Shown: piece by piece, positions 8,534 to 17,094 of the stretch
How the letters are laid out: every line of letters starts with the position of its first letter
How positions within the stretch are numbered: the stretch's first letter is position 1
Assembly: GCA_965659685.1 (NCBI GenBank)
Contig: CBFHXB010000015.1
Location: 1-58,260, forward strand
DNA from: MGIIa-L3 sp11892u
Lineage (GTDB): Archaea; Thermoplasmatota; Poseidoniia; Poseidoniales; Poseidoniaceae
DNA length: 58,260 nucleotides
Direction: 5' to 3'
Program-made: the position numbers and the translations under genes
Notes under the pieces: generated by a model
The model's database searches: none
Told to the model about the DNA's origin: nothing
What the model saw: the letters and a program-made list of their open reading frames with translations, nothing else

Positions 8534-10267
8534 ATGCGCATCGCCTTGCTTCAGGCCGACCCGACGGTCGGGGACCTTGCGGGCAACGCAGCACGTTTGC
8601 TGGCTTTGGTGCACCAAGCGGCGGAAGCCGGAGCCAGCGTTGCGGTGTCCACCGAATTGGGCATCACCGGTTATCCGCCCCGCGACCTGTTGATGTCGCC
8701 CGAGTTTGTTCGAGCGGCCTTCGAAAAAGCGCGTTCATTTGACCCGGCCATTCCAACGTTGATCGGTACTCCAGTCCCCGGTCAAGACGATGACATCGCA
8801 CCGGCAAACGGCGTGCTCGGGGTCGGTGAAGGACTCCGTGGCAAAGTGGTGGCCCTGAAGCAACTGCTTCCGACCTACGACGTCTTCGACGAGGCGCGTT
8901 ACTTCCGTCCGGGTTCACGCCCCGGCTTGGTGCGTGGCGCAGGCGGCCTTGACCTTGGCATCACGGTGTGCGAAGACGCGTGGCAGGCCGCGGGTTTGAC
9001 GCCGATGGACTACGGCGTGGACCCCGTGGCTCAATTGGCCACCTTTGTGCGCCAAGACGCCACGCTTTCGGCCACGGTCAACCTCTCAGCCTCCCCCTTC
9101 CATCAGTCGAAGGTGCACGACCGTGTGACGGTCGCTCGGACCGCGGCCGAGCGGCTTGGCATGCCTTTCCTTCTCGCAAACCAAGTGGGTGGAAACGACG
9201 ACCTGGTCTTCGACGGCTCCTCCGTTGCGGCATGGCCCGACGGGACGGTCGTGCTCGCTCCGGCGTGGTCCGAAGGTGTCCTCACCGTGGACCTCAATGA
9301 CCCTGCCGCGTGCGTTTGGACGCCTTCGGCCGCGGCCGATGCTTTGCACCTCGGCTTGAACGAAGTGCGCATGCTCGGTCCCGGGGAATCGCCTCGATCG
9401 CAGAATGGGGCGGAAGACCTCGCCGATGCAGTCGTCACTGGATTGGCGGACTATTGCCGTAAATCAGGTCTCCAGCGCATCGTTCTGGGCCTGTCAGGTG
9501 GCATCGATTCTGCGGTTGCGGCTTGTGTGGCGGCGGAGGCCTTGGGGCCGTCTGCGGTTCACGGGCTTGCCCTTCCGTCCAGGCATTCTTCGCAGCACAG
9601 CAGGGACGACGCACGGTGGACGGCAACGTCCCTCGGCATGCGTTTCTCTGAATTGCATCTGGACGCCCTCCACGCTCCCGCCGAAGGCCTTCTTGACGAG
9701 GTGTTGAGGACGGGACACGCCGTGGCCGGTGAGAACCTGCAAGCCCGCCTTCGTGCGCTTTTGGTGATGGGTCATGCCAACGCTGAGGGCGCCATGGCCA
9801 TCGCCACCGGGAACAAATCTGAACTTGCTCAAGGCTACTGCACCCTCTACGGTGACATGGCCGGCGGGTACGCGCCCTTGGGCGACCTGTGGAAGATGGA
9901 CGTCTATGCCCTTGCCGAGGTGTTCAACGCGAGGGCGGAAGCCCAAGGGCGGCCCGCTCCGGTGAACGCGTCCACCATGACGAAGCCACCCTCGGCGGAA
10001 TTGGCGCCCGACCAGGTGGACGAGGACACCCTACCCCCCTATCCCGTGCTGGACCGCATCCTCCGTGCCCACATCGAGGAGGGTTTGGACCACGACGCCA
10101 TCGTCGCTCGGGGCGAGGACGCAACCGTGGTGGCCGACGTGCTCGCTCGCATGGGGCGCAACGAACACAAGCGATGGCAAATGCCTCCGGCACCACGCGT
10201 TAGCGTGCGTGCCTTTGGGCAGGGCTGGCGCATGCCTCTGGCCGGACGTCATGATTGGCGGGATTAA
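8534..10267 (+). CDS. nadE: Glutamine-dependent NAD+ synthetase
   Basis: Catalyses the last step of NAD+ synthesis, the ATP-dependent amidation of deamido-NAD+, using ammonia released from glutamine. The 577-residue length matches the two-domain glutamine-hydrolysing form. The N-terminal nitrilase-type amidase shows the catalytic triad: Glu41 in STELGITGYPPR, Lys109 in ALKQLLPTYDVFDEARYF, and Cys146 in TVCEDAW. The C-terminal synthetase domain has the pyrophosphate-binding loop LGLSGGIDSA near residue 321 and GNKSELAQGY further on. The ATG at 8534 starts the amidase domain exactly (MRIALLQADPTVGD). Its stop shares bases with the stop of the convergent gene at 10264 (TTAA). Confidence 0.97.
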   Translation: MRIALLQADPTVGDLAGNAARLLALVHQAAEAGASVAVSTELGITGYPPRDLLMSPEFVRAAFEKARSFDPAIPTLIGTPVPGQDDDIAPANGVLGVGEGLRGKVVALKQLLPTYDVFDEARYFRPGSRPGLVRGAGGLDLGITVCEDAWQAAGLTPMDYGVDPVAQLATFVRQDATLSATVNLSASPFHQSKVHDRVTVARTAAERLGMPFLLANQVGGNDDLVFDGSSVAAWPDGTVVLAPAWSEGVLTVDLNDPAACVWTPSAAADALHLGLNEVRMLGPGESPRSQNGAEDLADAVVTGLADYCRKSGLQRIVLGLSGGIDSAVAACVAAEALGPSAVHGLALPSRHSSQHSRDDARWTATSLGMRFSELHLDALHAPAEGLLDEVLRTGHAVAGENLQARLRALLVMGHANAEGAMAIATGNKSELAQGYCTLYGDMAGGYAPLGDLWKMDVYALAEVFNARAEAQGRPAPVNASTMTKPPSAELAPDQVDEDTLPPYPVLDRILRAHIEEGLDHDAIVARGEDATVVADVLARMGRNEHKRWQMPPAPRVSVRAFGQGWRMPLAGRHDWRD

Positions 10268-12363
10268 GGCCAGATGATCCACGCATCGGTCCACTCGCCG
10301 TGGCACCAAGCGTGCACTTCGTGTCCAGACGATCCGTCATGCGCCACAAAGGCCAGCCGATGCTCATCGACCAGCAACCGTCCGTAACGACCTGCGTCCG
10401 CGTCCCCCGAAGGGTACGGGTCATGGAGCAAGGATGTGCCGTTCAGGTTCAGACGGTGAAGGGCCGTGCCCGAACCGTCGTCCGCAAGCAACGCGACGCC
10501 GTCAAGGAAGGGCACCGCGGCACGCGGCAAGGAACCGGTCCATCCCGCGGTCATCTCGTGCATGTGCGTGCCGTTGACCGTGCCGTCGGTGCTGCACGGT
10601 TCCGATCCATTCGCCATCGTCACGCACGAGAACCAGAGGCGACCGTGCTGCTCGACTGGAGCCATGTCGTCGCCTGGGTTCATCATCGTCGTCGAGAGTC
10701 GCTCGACGTCGTCGGAACTGGTGTTCCATCGCCACAGCGACGCATCTGCGCCGTCGAGGACGGCATCGAACACCACGTGTTCTCCCAAGGCCACCAACCC
10801 GAAGGTCGTCCCGACAAAAGCGGGTGGTTGGCCGCTCCCGCTGCGCACCAGCTGCGTGACCTGACGGGCCGGCTGGGTCGGGTCGAGGTGAATCACTTGG
10901 CGACCCGCGGGGGTCGCTCCGACCACGGCTATGCCCGCGTCCAAAGCGACGCCGTCGCTGGGATGCGAGGACCCCGATGGCCACACGTCGAAGGCTTGCA
11001 CCGTCCCGTCGGGGCGGATGAGCGCCGGCTCCACGTCGCCTGACCCGTCTTCGGCGTCCAACCACAAGCCATTGGCACCCACGACGAGGAGGTCCATGCC
11101 CATGCGCTGTGCTCCGTTGGACCACAACCGGAGTTGATCGCCACCGGAAAAATCAGGATGCAGATCCAAGGTGATCGTCCCGGCCGCGGTGCCGTCCGTC
11201 CACCACGGCAAACCCATGCCGCCCGGGCGCGACATGACGTGTCCGCCAAGCCAAGGCACCAAGGCCACGTCGCCGTTTACGGTGTCCCCAGACGCATCGT
11301 CGGTGAGGCGTGTGACGACCGAGGTTGTTCGGTCAAGCGCCCACAGGTCGTGATGGCCGCTGGGGCCGGTCGCATCGAACAGGACCATATTCCCGCTTGA
11401 GGTGCTGTGCAAGCCGAGATGAATCCCCGGTTGCGCATCTCCCCCGGGGTTCACGTCAGCGACGAGCAAGGGTTGCCCCCAACCCGCCTCGAGACGGTGC
11501 AGTTCGCATCCGTGGGTGCCGTCGGTCATGGCGACGTAGAGGTCGTCACCGATGTGGTTCATCGCATCACATCCGTTCGTGACAGAATTTGCCGCTCCTG
11601 TGCTGAGATCCGAGAGCGGACCGGACCTGAGGTCTGTGGCGCAAATGCGCACCGTCTCGTCCACTTCCTCGGGTTGCAGGACCCCGTCGGCTTCCATTCC
11701 GTCAGCACCGTCGTCCATGCCGATGTGAAGGAGGAGGCCGACGGGGCAGAGGCCGGGATCGGGGCTTGAGGAGACGATTAGGGCCGAGCGTCCGTCCACC
11801 CCGTCCGCTCCGTCGGTTCCGTTCATGCCGTCGTGGCCGTCGGAGCCAGGGGTGCCGGCGTTTCCACCTGCGCCGTTGCACACGTGAGACGTGTCGACCA
11901 CCTCGCCGGATTCAAGTTCGCCGTTTCCGTCAAGGTCCAACCCCCAGCTGTAGGTCATCCCGCCTTCGAGGCACGTTGTGCCTGCGATGAGGTGTTCCGT
12001 CTGCATGAGCATGTTCAGTCCGTCAGAGCCAGGGGCTCCAGCGTTGCCGCGGAGGCCGTCACAAATCGGTGTGCTCCCGTCACGCTCTGCGTCCTGAAGC
12101 ACTCCGTCCTCGTTGTCGTCCTCGCCAAAGGTGAGGAGCACACCGCTGGTCGGGCAAGCCCCGTCGGCGTCTTCAGCCACCAAGAGGATGGAAGCGGGGC
12201 TTGAGCCGTCGATGTCAAGGTCAGGATAGAACAATCCCGCCGCGCCTAGGCCAAGGGCGAGAAGCACGAGAGCGGCCTGAAACATGGCGGCAGCCCGGCC
12301 TCCCGGTGCTTCTTCTGTCTCCTGTTGCTGCGGTTGAATGTTGGAATTTCTGGGCGTTGACAT
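10264..12363 (-). CDS. Membrane-anchored surface protein with collagen-like segments and ELWxxDGT-type propeller repeats
   Basis: 699 residues from the ATG at 12361-12363. This start is preferred over frame-compatible codons further upstream because those would enter the divergent promoter region. A short polar N-terminus precedes a single membrane helix (about residues 28-46, FQAALVLLALGLGAAGLF), suggesting a type II or uncleaved-anchor topology with a large exterior. Next come two cassettes that pair Cys-containing modules (CPTSGVLLTFGEDDNEDGVL; CEGL-like) with Gly-X-Y stretches such as GNAGAPGSDG and GTPGSDGHDGMNGTDGADG. This arrangement is known from bacterial and archaeal surface proteins with collagen-like segments. 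The C-terminal half (about residues 290-690) repeats phrases such as LPWWTDGTAAGT and EPCSTDGTVNGT, typical of ELWxxDGT repeat proteins that form beta-propellers. Function unknown; ligand binding at the cell surface is an inference. Confidence 0.8.
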   Translation of the reverse strand: MSTPRNSNIQPQQQETEEAPGGRAAAMFQAALVLLALGLGAAGLFYPDLDIDGSSPASILLVAEDADGACPTSGVLLTFGEDDNEDGVLQDAERDGSTPICDGLRGNAGAPGSDGLNMLMQTEHLIAGTTCLEGGMTYSWGLDLDGNGELESGEVVDTSHVCNGAGGNAGTPGSDGHDGMNGTDGADGVDGRSALIVSSSPDPGLCPVGLLLHIGMDDGADGMEADGVLQPEEVDETVRICATDLRSGPLSDLSTGAANSVTNGCDAMNHIGDDLYVAMTDGTHGCELHRLEAGWGQPLLVADVNPGGDAQPGIHLGLHSTSSGNMVLFDATGPSGHHDLWALDRTTSVVTRLTDDASGDTVNGDVALVPWLGGHVMSRPGGMGLPWWTDGTAAGTITLDLHPDFSGGDQLRLWSNGAQRMGMDLLVVGANGLWLDAEDGSGDVEPALIRPDGTVQAFDVWPSGSSHPSDGVALDAGIAVVGATPAGRQVIHLDPTQPARQVTQLVRSGSGQPPAFVGTTFGLVALGEHVVFDAVLDGADASLWRWNTSSDDVERLSTTMMNPGDDMAPVEQHGRLWFSCVTMANGSEPCSTDGTVNGTHMHEMTAGWTGSLPRAAVPFLDGVALLADDGSGTALHRLNLNGTSLLHDPYPSGDADAGRYGRLLVDEHRLAFVAHDGSSGHEVHAWCHGEWTDAWIIWP

Positions 12364-12458
12364 GGGTCGCCGTTCGTCATCAAACGATACAAAACCTCTG
12401 CCGAAATCAACCTTCACGTTCCGGCAGGCTTGAGGGCCTTCCTCCCCGTCCGACCACC
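12364..12458. promoter_or_regulatory. Shared divergent intergenic region
   Basis: This 95-base stretch separates the divergent starts of the collagen-like surface protein (minus) and the aconitase X gene (plus). It must contain both promoters. The most AT-rich part, around 12376-12396 (ATCAAACGATACAAAACC), is the only candidate for TATA-like sequence. No convincing consensus TATA box is seen on either strand. Confidence 0.35.
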
Positions 12459-14240
12459 ATGGACCTCCCACCACGTTTGCAGGCGCAACTGGACGGCAAG
12501 GAGGGTCCCACCCGGCAGAAGGGTGCTCGTCTGGTCGTCGATCTGGCCTTGACGGCAGGAGCGTCGTCCTTTGTCGAGGTCAAGGATTCGCACGTGTCTG
12601 GCGTCTCGGTCATCACCGGGGGCGATGGATTGATCCGCTTTCTGAGGGATCTGACCGAGAGCGGTGGACCCGGTGTGACCATTCCAACCACGCTGAATTC
12701 TGCCGGTTGTGATGCGGATCGGATGGAGGAAATGGACCTTGGGCGGGAGGGCTTCCTTGAAGCGCAACTTGGCATCGTGGACGCCTACACCAAACTCGGC
12801 ATCCGTCCGACCTTGTCCTGCACACCCTACGACCGCGGGGTTGAGCTTGAGGAGGGCATCGGCTGTTGGGCCGAATCCAATGCCGTCTGCTACGCCAATT
12901 CTTGGACGAAGATGCGCACCAACCGCGAGTCAGGGTTGTCTGCCTTGGCGACGGCCTTGACCGGATTTGCACCACGTTGGGGCCTCCACCTCGACGAGCA
13001 CCGCCACCCAAACATCCGCGTCGAGGTGACCGCTGAACTCTCCACCTTGGCCGATTATTCGATGCTTGGCGATTGGATCGGTGCGCAAGCACAGCCCGGC
13101 TGGTCGATGCCTTGGGGGCCAATGCCGCTCATCCTTGGCCTCGAATCGGGCATGACCTTCGCCGAGCGCAAGGCCTTGACCGCAGCGGCGGCGAATTATG
13201 GAACGCCCATGCTTTGGGTCAACGGCGTTTCCGTGGACCCGCCCCTTCAGCGAGACGGAGACGATTGGTCCGCGCCTGTGGGCGGTTGGCAGGGCACCCT
13301 GGTCTTCGACGACGCGGCTCTGGTCAAGCGAAAAGAGGAACTTGCTCCCCAAGGGACGGTCGATTTGGTGGTCATCGGTTGCCCGCAAGCCTCGCTTGAG
13401 GAGATTCGGTTGACGGCCGCAGCGGTACGCGCACACGCCGAGATGGGTTCGCGCATTCCAGACGGGCGGTTGTGGATGTTCACCAGCAGAGAAAACCATG
13501 CCTTGGCCGAAGCCGACGGGTCACTCGCCATGCTTGAGGAAAGCGGCGCTGTGGTCCTGAAGGACACGTGCCCAGAGGTCACACCGTACAACCGGGCACG
13601 GTTCAACCACCTGCTGACCAACTCGATGAAGGCGGAGCACTACCTGACCAGCGGCTTGAACAGAATCCCGACCAGCGTTGCTGACATCCAGTCGTGCGTC
13701 GCTCATGCCTTCCAACCCGATTTGGTGCAAGGTCCACGGCCGGACCTTGGCGACCGCACCCATCACGTGCCTCAAAGCAACGTGACCCACCGGGAGGGTG
13801 CTTGTGCGTTGAGCGGTGAAGGGCTGTCCTCTCAACCGGAGTACCGTGTGGTTGGAAGGGCCATGGTCACCGACGTTCCCATCACCTACCTTGGCTACGT
13901 CGACCGCGAGACCGGGGAGATCGACGAACGCGGTCACCCGCTGGACGGTCGTCCCATCGAAGGAAAAGTGCTGATCTACCCCAAGGGCTCCGGGTCCACC
14001 GTGGCCCCCTACGTGTTGATGGGGCTCATGTACCGCGACCGAGGGCCCACAGCCATCGTCAATCGTGACGTCTGCCCGCTGTCCTTGCCCGCCGCTTCCC
14101 TGCTTGGTCTGCCCTACGCGCACGGCTTCGGTGAAGACCCGTGCCTCGAGGTGAACGACGGCGACTTGGTCGAACTTGTTCGCACTTCGGGTGGAGCGGT
14201 TCATCTGAAGGTCTTGGAGCGGGCTTCGGAACAGCGGTGA
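12459..14240 (+). CDS. Aconitase X large and small subunits fused; probable mevalonate-5-phosphate dehydratase
   Basis: 593 residues. Residues 1 to about 410 match the aconitase X catalytic (large) subunit: SFVEVKDSHVSGVSVITGGDG, then TTLNSAGCD, SCTPYDRGV and WAESNAVCYANS, the last three carrying the region that binds the Fe-S cluster. Residues about 440-593 match the small swivel subunit (GRAMVTDVPITYLGYVD, KGSGSTVAPYVLMGLMY). In archaea, AcnX is normally two polypeptides forming phosphomevalonate dehydratase, which makes trans-anhydromevalonate 5-phosphate for isoprenoid and ether-lipid synthesis. Here both are on one chain. The ATG at 12459 is chosen because it is the first after the divergent promoter region. 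The gene is followed 4 bases later by an epimerase gene and is probably co-transcribed with it. An alternative is a hydro-lyase acting on another substrate, such as a hydroxyproline derivative as in bacterial AcnX. Confidence 0.85.
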   Translation: MDLPPRLQAQLDGKEGPTRQKGARLVVDLALTAGASSFVEVKDSHVSGVSVITGGDGLIRFLRDLTESGGPGVTIPTTLNSAGCDADRMEEMDLGREGFLEAQLGIVDAYTKLGIRPTLSCTPYDRGVELEEGIGCWAESNAVCYANSWTKMRTNRESGLSALATALTGFAPRWGLHLDEHRHPNIRVEVTAELSTLADYSMLGDWIGAQAQPGWSMPWGPMPLILGLESGMTFAERKALTAAAANYGTPMLWVNGVSVDPPLQRDGDDWSAPVGGWQGTLVFDDAALVKRKEELAPQGTVDLVVIGCPQASLEEIRLTAAAVRAHAEMGSRIPDGRLWMFTSRENHALAEADGSLAMLEESGAVVLKDTCPEVTPYNRARFNHLLTNSMKAEHYLTSGLNRIPTSVADIQSCVAHAFQPDLVQGPRPDLGDRTHHVPQSNVTHREGACALSGEGLSSQPEYRVVGRAMVTDVPITYLGYVDRETGEIDERGHPLDGRPIEGKVLIYPKGSGSTVAPYVLMGLMYRDRGPTAIVNRDVCPLSLPAASLLGLPYAHGFGEDPCLEVNDGDLVELVRTSGGAVHLKVLERASEQR

Positions 14241-14244
14241 GGGC

Positions 14245-15207
14245 ATGGGTCCAATCCTGGTCACGGGCGGCACCGGCTTCTTGGGTTCACATCTCGTGGA
14301 CCGTTTGCTCGCAGAGGGAAGGCAGGTCGTGGTCCTTGACAACGGCTCACGGTCGTCCTTTGACCGCTGTCCAGAGGGCGTTCACCTCGTTCAAGGTGAC
14401 GTGCGTGATCCTGAGGCATGGATGGAGGTTGAACGGGCCATCGGACCGTGTTCATTGATTCACCATCTTGGCGCCATCAACGGGACCGCTCGATTTGATC
14501 GCGAGGCGGAGGCCGTCGTCGACGTGGCCGTGAACGGTGCGATGCACGCCATTGCCGCGGCAGAACGCTGGAGTGCGCGCTTGGTGTTGGCTTCCTCGCC
14601 CGAGGCCTTCGGGGACAACCCCGAGGCGATGCAAGGCGACCGAAGTTCCGTGTTTTCTCCTCCTTCCGAACACTTGCGTCATTCCTACGGGGCCTCGAAA
14701 TACATCGTCGAAGTGCTCGGGCTGGCCGCGATACAGCGCGGTCTTGACGTCCGCATTGCACGTCCTTGCAACGCCTACGGGCCACGTGCAAGCGGTGGAG
14801 AAAACGGACAAGTCGTGGCCATGATGTTCGAACGTGCTGCGCAAGGACGCCCTTTGCTCGTCCACGGCGATGGGAAGCAAACGCGTTGCTTCACTTGGGT
14901 GGGCGATGTGGTTGACGGCCTCGAGCGTCTTGGGCGATTGGACGAAGCCGTGGACGGTTCAGGTTCGCTTACAGGTGCTGGATTCAATTTCGGTTCCGAC
15001 GCGGAGGTCAGCATTGCAGACCTTGCCGAACGCATCGCTGCCCTGACCGGTGCAGCGGTCGAGCACGTGCCCCGTGGGCACCCTGGCGACGTCCGTCGCC
15101 GGCGACCTTCCGCTCAGGAAGCCTGTGATCGTCTTGGTTGGTCCGTCAGCACGGAGCTTACCGAGGGGCTTGCACGAACGTGGGCCGCGGTTCAGGCCGA
15201 GCGGTGA
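14245..15207 (+). CDS. NAD-dependent sugar-nucleotide epimerase/dehydratase (extended SDR)
   Basis: 320 residues, the usual length for the UDP-glucose 4-epimerase-like family. The Rossmann NAD-binding motif is TGGTGFLGSH (residues 7-16), with LDNGSRS after beta-2. The catalytic pair is Tyr148 and Lys152 in HSYGASK, with Ser117/118 in LASSPE. Substrate is likely a nucleoside-diphosphate sugar for envelope glycans, but specificity cannot be read from sequence. The start lies 4 bases after the aconitase X stop, with a GTGAGG-type ribosome site overlapping that stop. The 3' end overlaps the convergent flavin-reductase-like gene by 16 bases. Confidence 0.88.
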   Translation: MGPILVTGGTGFLGSHLVDRLLAEGRQVVVLDNGSRSSFDRCPEGVHLVQGDVRDPEAWMEVERAIGPCSLIHHLGAINGTARFDREAEAVVDVAVNGAMHAIAAAERWSARLVLASSPEAFGDNPEAMQGDRSSVFSPPSEHLRHSYGASKYIVEVLGLAAIQRGLDVRIARPCNAYGPRASGGENGQVVAMMFERAAQGRPLLVHGDGKQTRCFTWVGDVVDGLERLGRLDEAVDGSGSLTGAGFNFGSDAEVSIADLAERIAALTGAAVEHVPRGHPGDVRRRRPSAQEACDRLGWSVSTELTEGLARTWAAVQAER

Positions 15208-16040
15208 TCGACGGTTTGCGACCAACCCGTCGGGCTGGACATCAGCCGGTCAAGGCCATGCTGACACAGCACGTCAAGGGCCGACGTGCCCTCAACGCCG
15301 CTTGGCAGGTGGACCTCGTCCACCTCCAAAACCGCCAACTTTGCAACGGCGCCAGGGAGCGGGAGTTCGTCCACCATTCGAACGTGAAGGGCTGCGGCAG
15401 CCCGGTCGAGGAACGGGTTTCCGTGGTCGTCCACGGTGTGCGGGACGCCGTCCCATTCTGAATCGCCACGGGGCAGGCTCGTCGCGGTTTGGGCCACCAA
15501 GGCGGCATCATCAGGGCCACTCAGCAACACGTAGAGGGTGGCCGTCGGGCGCTCGCGAAGGTTGAGCAAGGTGTCGCGGGCCCGACCTTCCCGGTCGCTG
15601 GAGAGGGACATGACGACGAGCGGTGGGCTGTTGGACACCACACTGAGCGAGGTCATCGGGGCAAGGTTGTGCCTTCCTTGGGCGTCCGTCGTGGCGACGA
15701 GGACAAGAGGGCGGGGGGACAGCGTGGAGGTCAGCATCTGCGCACGTTTGCGGTGTTCAAGCTCTTCGAGACGAACCACGTTTCGCTCACCGAGCAGGCG
15801 TTGGGGGGTGCGGGCAGGATCGCGCCCAACCTCGCCCTCGAACCAAGCATCGAGACGACCGGCGTTCACCTCGTCCCGTGCGAAGGCGGTGTGTTCCTTG
15901 TACGCCTCCCACGATGCGGTGGATTCCCCACGTTCGTGCTTGCGTTCGATGGAGGCGGTGGCGTAACCAATGCACCGCTCCAGAAAAGCGGCCACGGCAC
16001 GTTTCGCTTCCTCGCTCAGGTCTTCACGCTCCGAGGCCAA
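15192..16040 (-). CDS. Flavin-reductase-like (FMN-binding split barrel) protein
   Basis: 282 residues if the TTG at 16040 is used; a GTG at 15995 is an alternative. Residues about 100-275 resemble the flavin reductase domain that binds FMN (PRPLVLVATTDAQGRHNLAP, SPPLVVMSLS). The first 95 residues form a charged helical extension I do not recognise. Family members reduce flavins with NAD(P)H or act as FMN proteins in stress responses. The gene overlaps the 3' end of the bcp gene by 17 bases, so the two are likely translated from one mRNA, which supports a redox or oxidative-stress role by context. Confidence 0.75.
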   Translation of the reverse strand: MASEREDLSEEAKRAVAAFLERCIGYATASIERKHERGESTASWEAYKEHTAFARDEVNAGRLDAWFEGEVGRDPARTPQRLLGERNVVRLEELEHRKRAQMLTSTLSPRPLVLVATTDAQGRHNLAPMTSLSVVSNSPPLVVMSLSSDREGRARDTLLNLRERPTATLYVLLSGPDDAALVAQTATSLPRGDSEWDGVPHTVDDHGNPFLDRAAAALHVRMVDELPLPGAVAKLAVLEVDEVHLPSGVEGTSALDVLCQHGLDRLMSSPTGWSQTVDHRSA

Positions 16041-16509
16041 GTTCCCGCATCAGCATGTCCACGTGGCCCTTGGCCCGCACGTTGTAGCGCGCCCAGGCGA
16101 AGGTGCCGTCCGGAGCGATGACGAAGGTCGATCGGGAGCAACCCATGTACTCCTTGCCGTAGTTCTTCTTCATCCGCCATGTTCCAAAGGTCTCGTGCAG
16201 GCTTCCGTCTTCGTCCATCAAGAGGGGGAAATTGAGGTCCTCCTTGGTGGTGAACTTGTCGTGGGATGCTGCGCTGTCCTTTGACACGCCCCAGACCACG
16301 TAGGATTCGGAACCCAGTCGGGCCATGTTGTCGCGGAAGTCACAGGCTTGAGTGGTGCACCCTGGCGTGCTGTCGCGCGGATAGAAGTAGAGGATCACGT
16401 GCTTCCCTTCTCCAAGCGTGGCCATCAAGTCGTGCGTGTTTCCCGCAGCGTCCTTGGCCGTAAAGGCCGGGACGTGTTGCCCTGCTTCGAAGGTCACCGG
16501 GTCCGTCAT
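16024..16509 (-). CDS. bcp: Peroxiredoxin of the BCP/PrxQ family
   Basis: 161 residues, standard for this thioredoxin-fold family, which reduces hydrogen peroxide and organic hydroperoxides using external thiols. The peroxidatic Cys51 sits in FYPRDSTPGCTTQAC, and Cys56, four residues later, is the resolving Cys typical of PrxQ. The usual downstream phrase WGVSKDSAASHDKF is present. It is the first gene of a minus-strand pair with the flavin-reductase-like gene and is divergent from the archaellum operon. Confidence 0.95.
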   Translation of the reverse strand: MTDPVTFEAGQHVPAFTAKDAAGNTHDLMATLGEGKHVILYFYPRDSTPGCTTQACDFRDNMARLGSESYVVWGVSKDSAASHDKFTTKEDLNFPLLMDEDGSLHETFGTWRMKKNYGKEYMGCSRSTFVIAPDGTFAWARYNVRAKGHVDMLMRELGLGA

Positions 16510-16582
16510 GTGTTTTGCTCGTGCGGCGAGGGTATCAATTGTTGGTCGGTGGCGAAATCGAGAACTTCTCCCGTATGGCCTG

Positions 16583-16593
16583 TTTATTCATAA
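16583..16593 (+). promoter_or_regulatory. Candidate TATA element of the archaellum operon
   Basis: TTTATTCATAA is the most AT-rich run between bcp (minus) and the archaellum genes (plus). A TATA box here would start transcription near 16608-16615. That lies downstream of the first in-frame ATG (16597) and upstream of the ATG at 16675, which supports 16675 as the true first start and implies a 5' leader of about 60 bases. The element is inferred from composition and spacing only. Confidence 0.45.
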
Positions 16594-16674
16594 CGAATGA
16601 ATGTAAAACCACTTCGGGTGAAGTCCGTAGTTGCGGGCGATTCTTTCAAGAACCGGCAGGGTGGATTTGTTTCT

Positions 16675-17094
16675 ATGGCCGCGACACGTATGTCTCGTCG
16701 CAGCCGCCGCTATCTCAAGCGAATTCAGCGTGCTCCTAGCCGATACGCACTGCAGGAAATCGCCTCCACCATCCAAAATGACCTGGATCGTCGGCACCTC
16801 TCCTACGACGAGGCCCTCAACTTGGGCAACGTCATCCAACATCACGCAGACCGTTTGCCCGGCGACACCATCGTGTACGCCATTTCCGACCGGGACGCCT
16901 ACCGTCGCACGTTGGAGCTGTACCTGAAGGACGCCGTGCTGTCTCGGACCGAACAACTCCTGCTCTGGGAAGAGCGACGCCGACTCGGCATCAGCGACAG
17001 CGAACACGATCGATTGCTCAACCAACTTGTCGAGCAAATGAAGCGGCAAGGCAAGACCGTCGCAGTTCACGCATTCAAGAGGGCGAGCGCATGA
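16675..17094 (+). CDS. Small basic helical protein, first gene of the archaellum operon, function unknown
   Basis: 139 residues from the ATG at 16675; an in-frame ATG at 16597 would add 26 residues but lies too close to the putative TATA element. The N-terminus is strongly basic (MSRRSRRYLKRIQR). The rest is predicted alpha-helical, ending in a charged stretch (LLWEERRRLGISDSEHDRLL) that resembles small helical accessory domains. No membrane segment or signal peptide is seen. The stop overlaps the next start as ATGA, so translation is coupled to the giant CARDB-type protein. I do not recognise a family. Position suggests a cytosolic regulator or accessory factor of the archaellum. Confidence 0.65.
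   Translation: MAATRMSRRSRRYLKRIQRAPSRYALQEIASTIQNDLDRRHLSYDEALNLGNVIQHHADRLPGDTIVYAISDRDAYRRTLELYLKDAVLSRTEQLLLWEERRRLGISDSEHDRLLNQLVEQMKRQGKTVAVHAFKRASA

Noticed and set aside
16597..16674. Upstream ATG (16597) as the start of the first archaellum-operon gene
   Set aside because: It lies only a few bases after the candidate TATA element, upstream of the expected transcript start. The extra 26 residues do not resemble a signal or domain.
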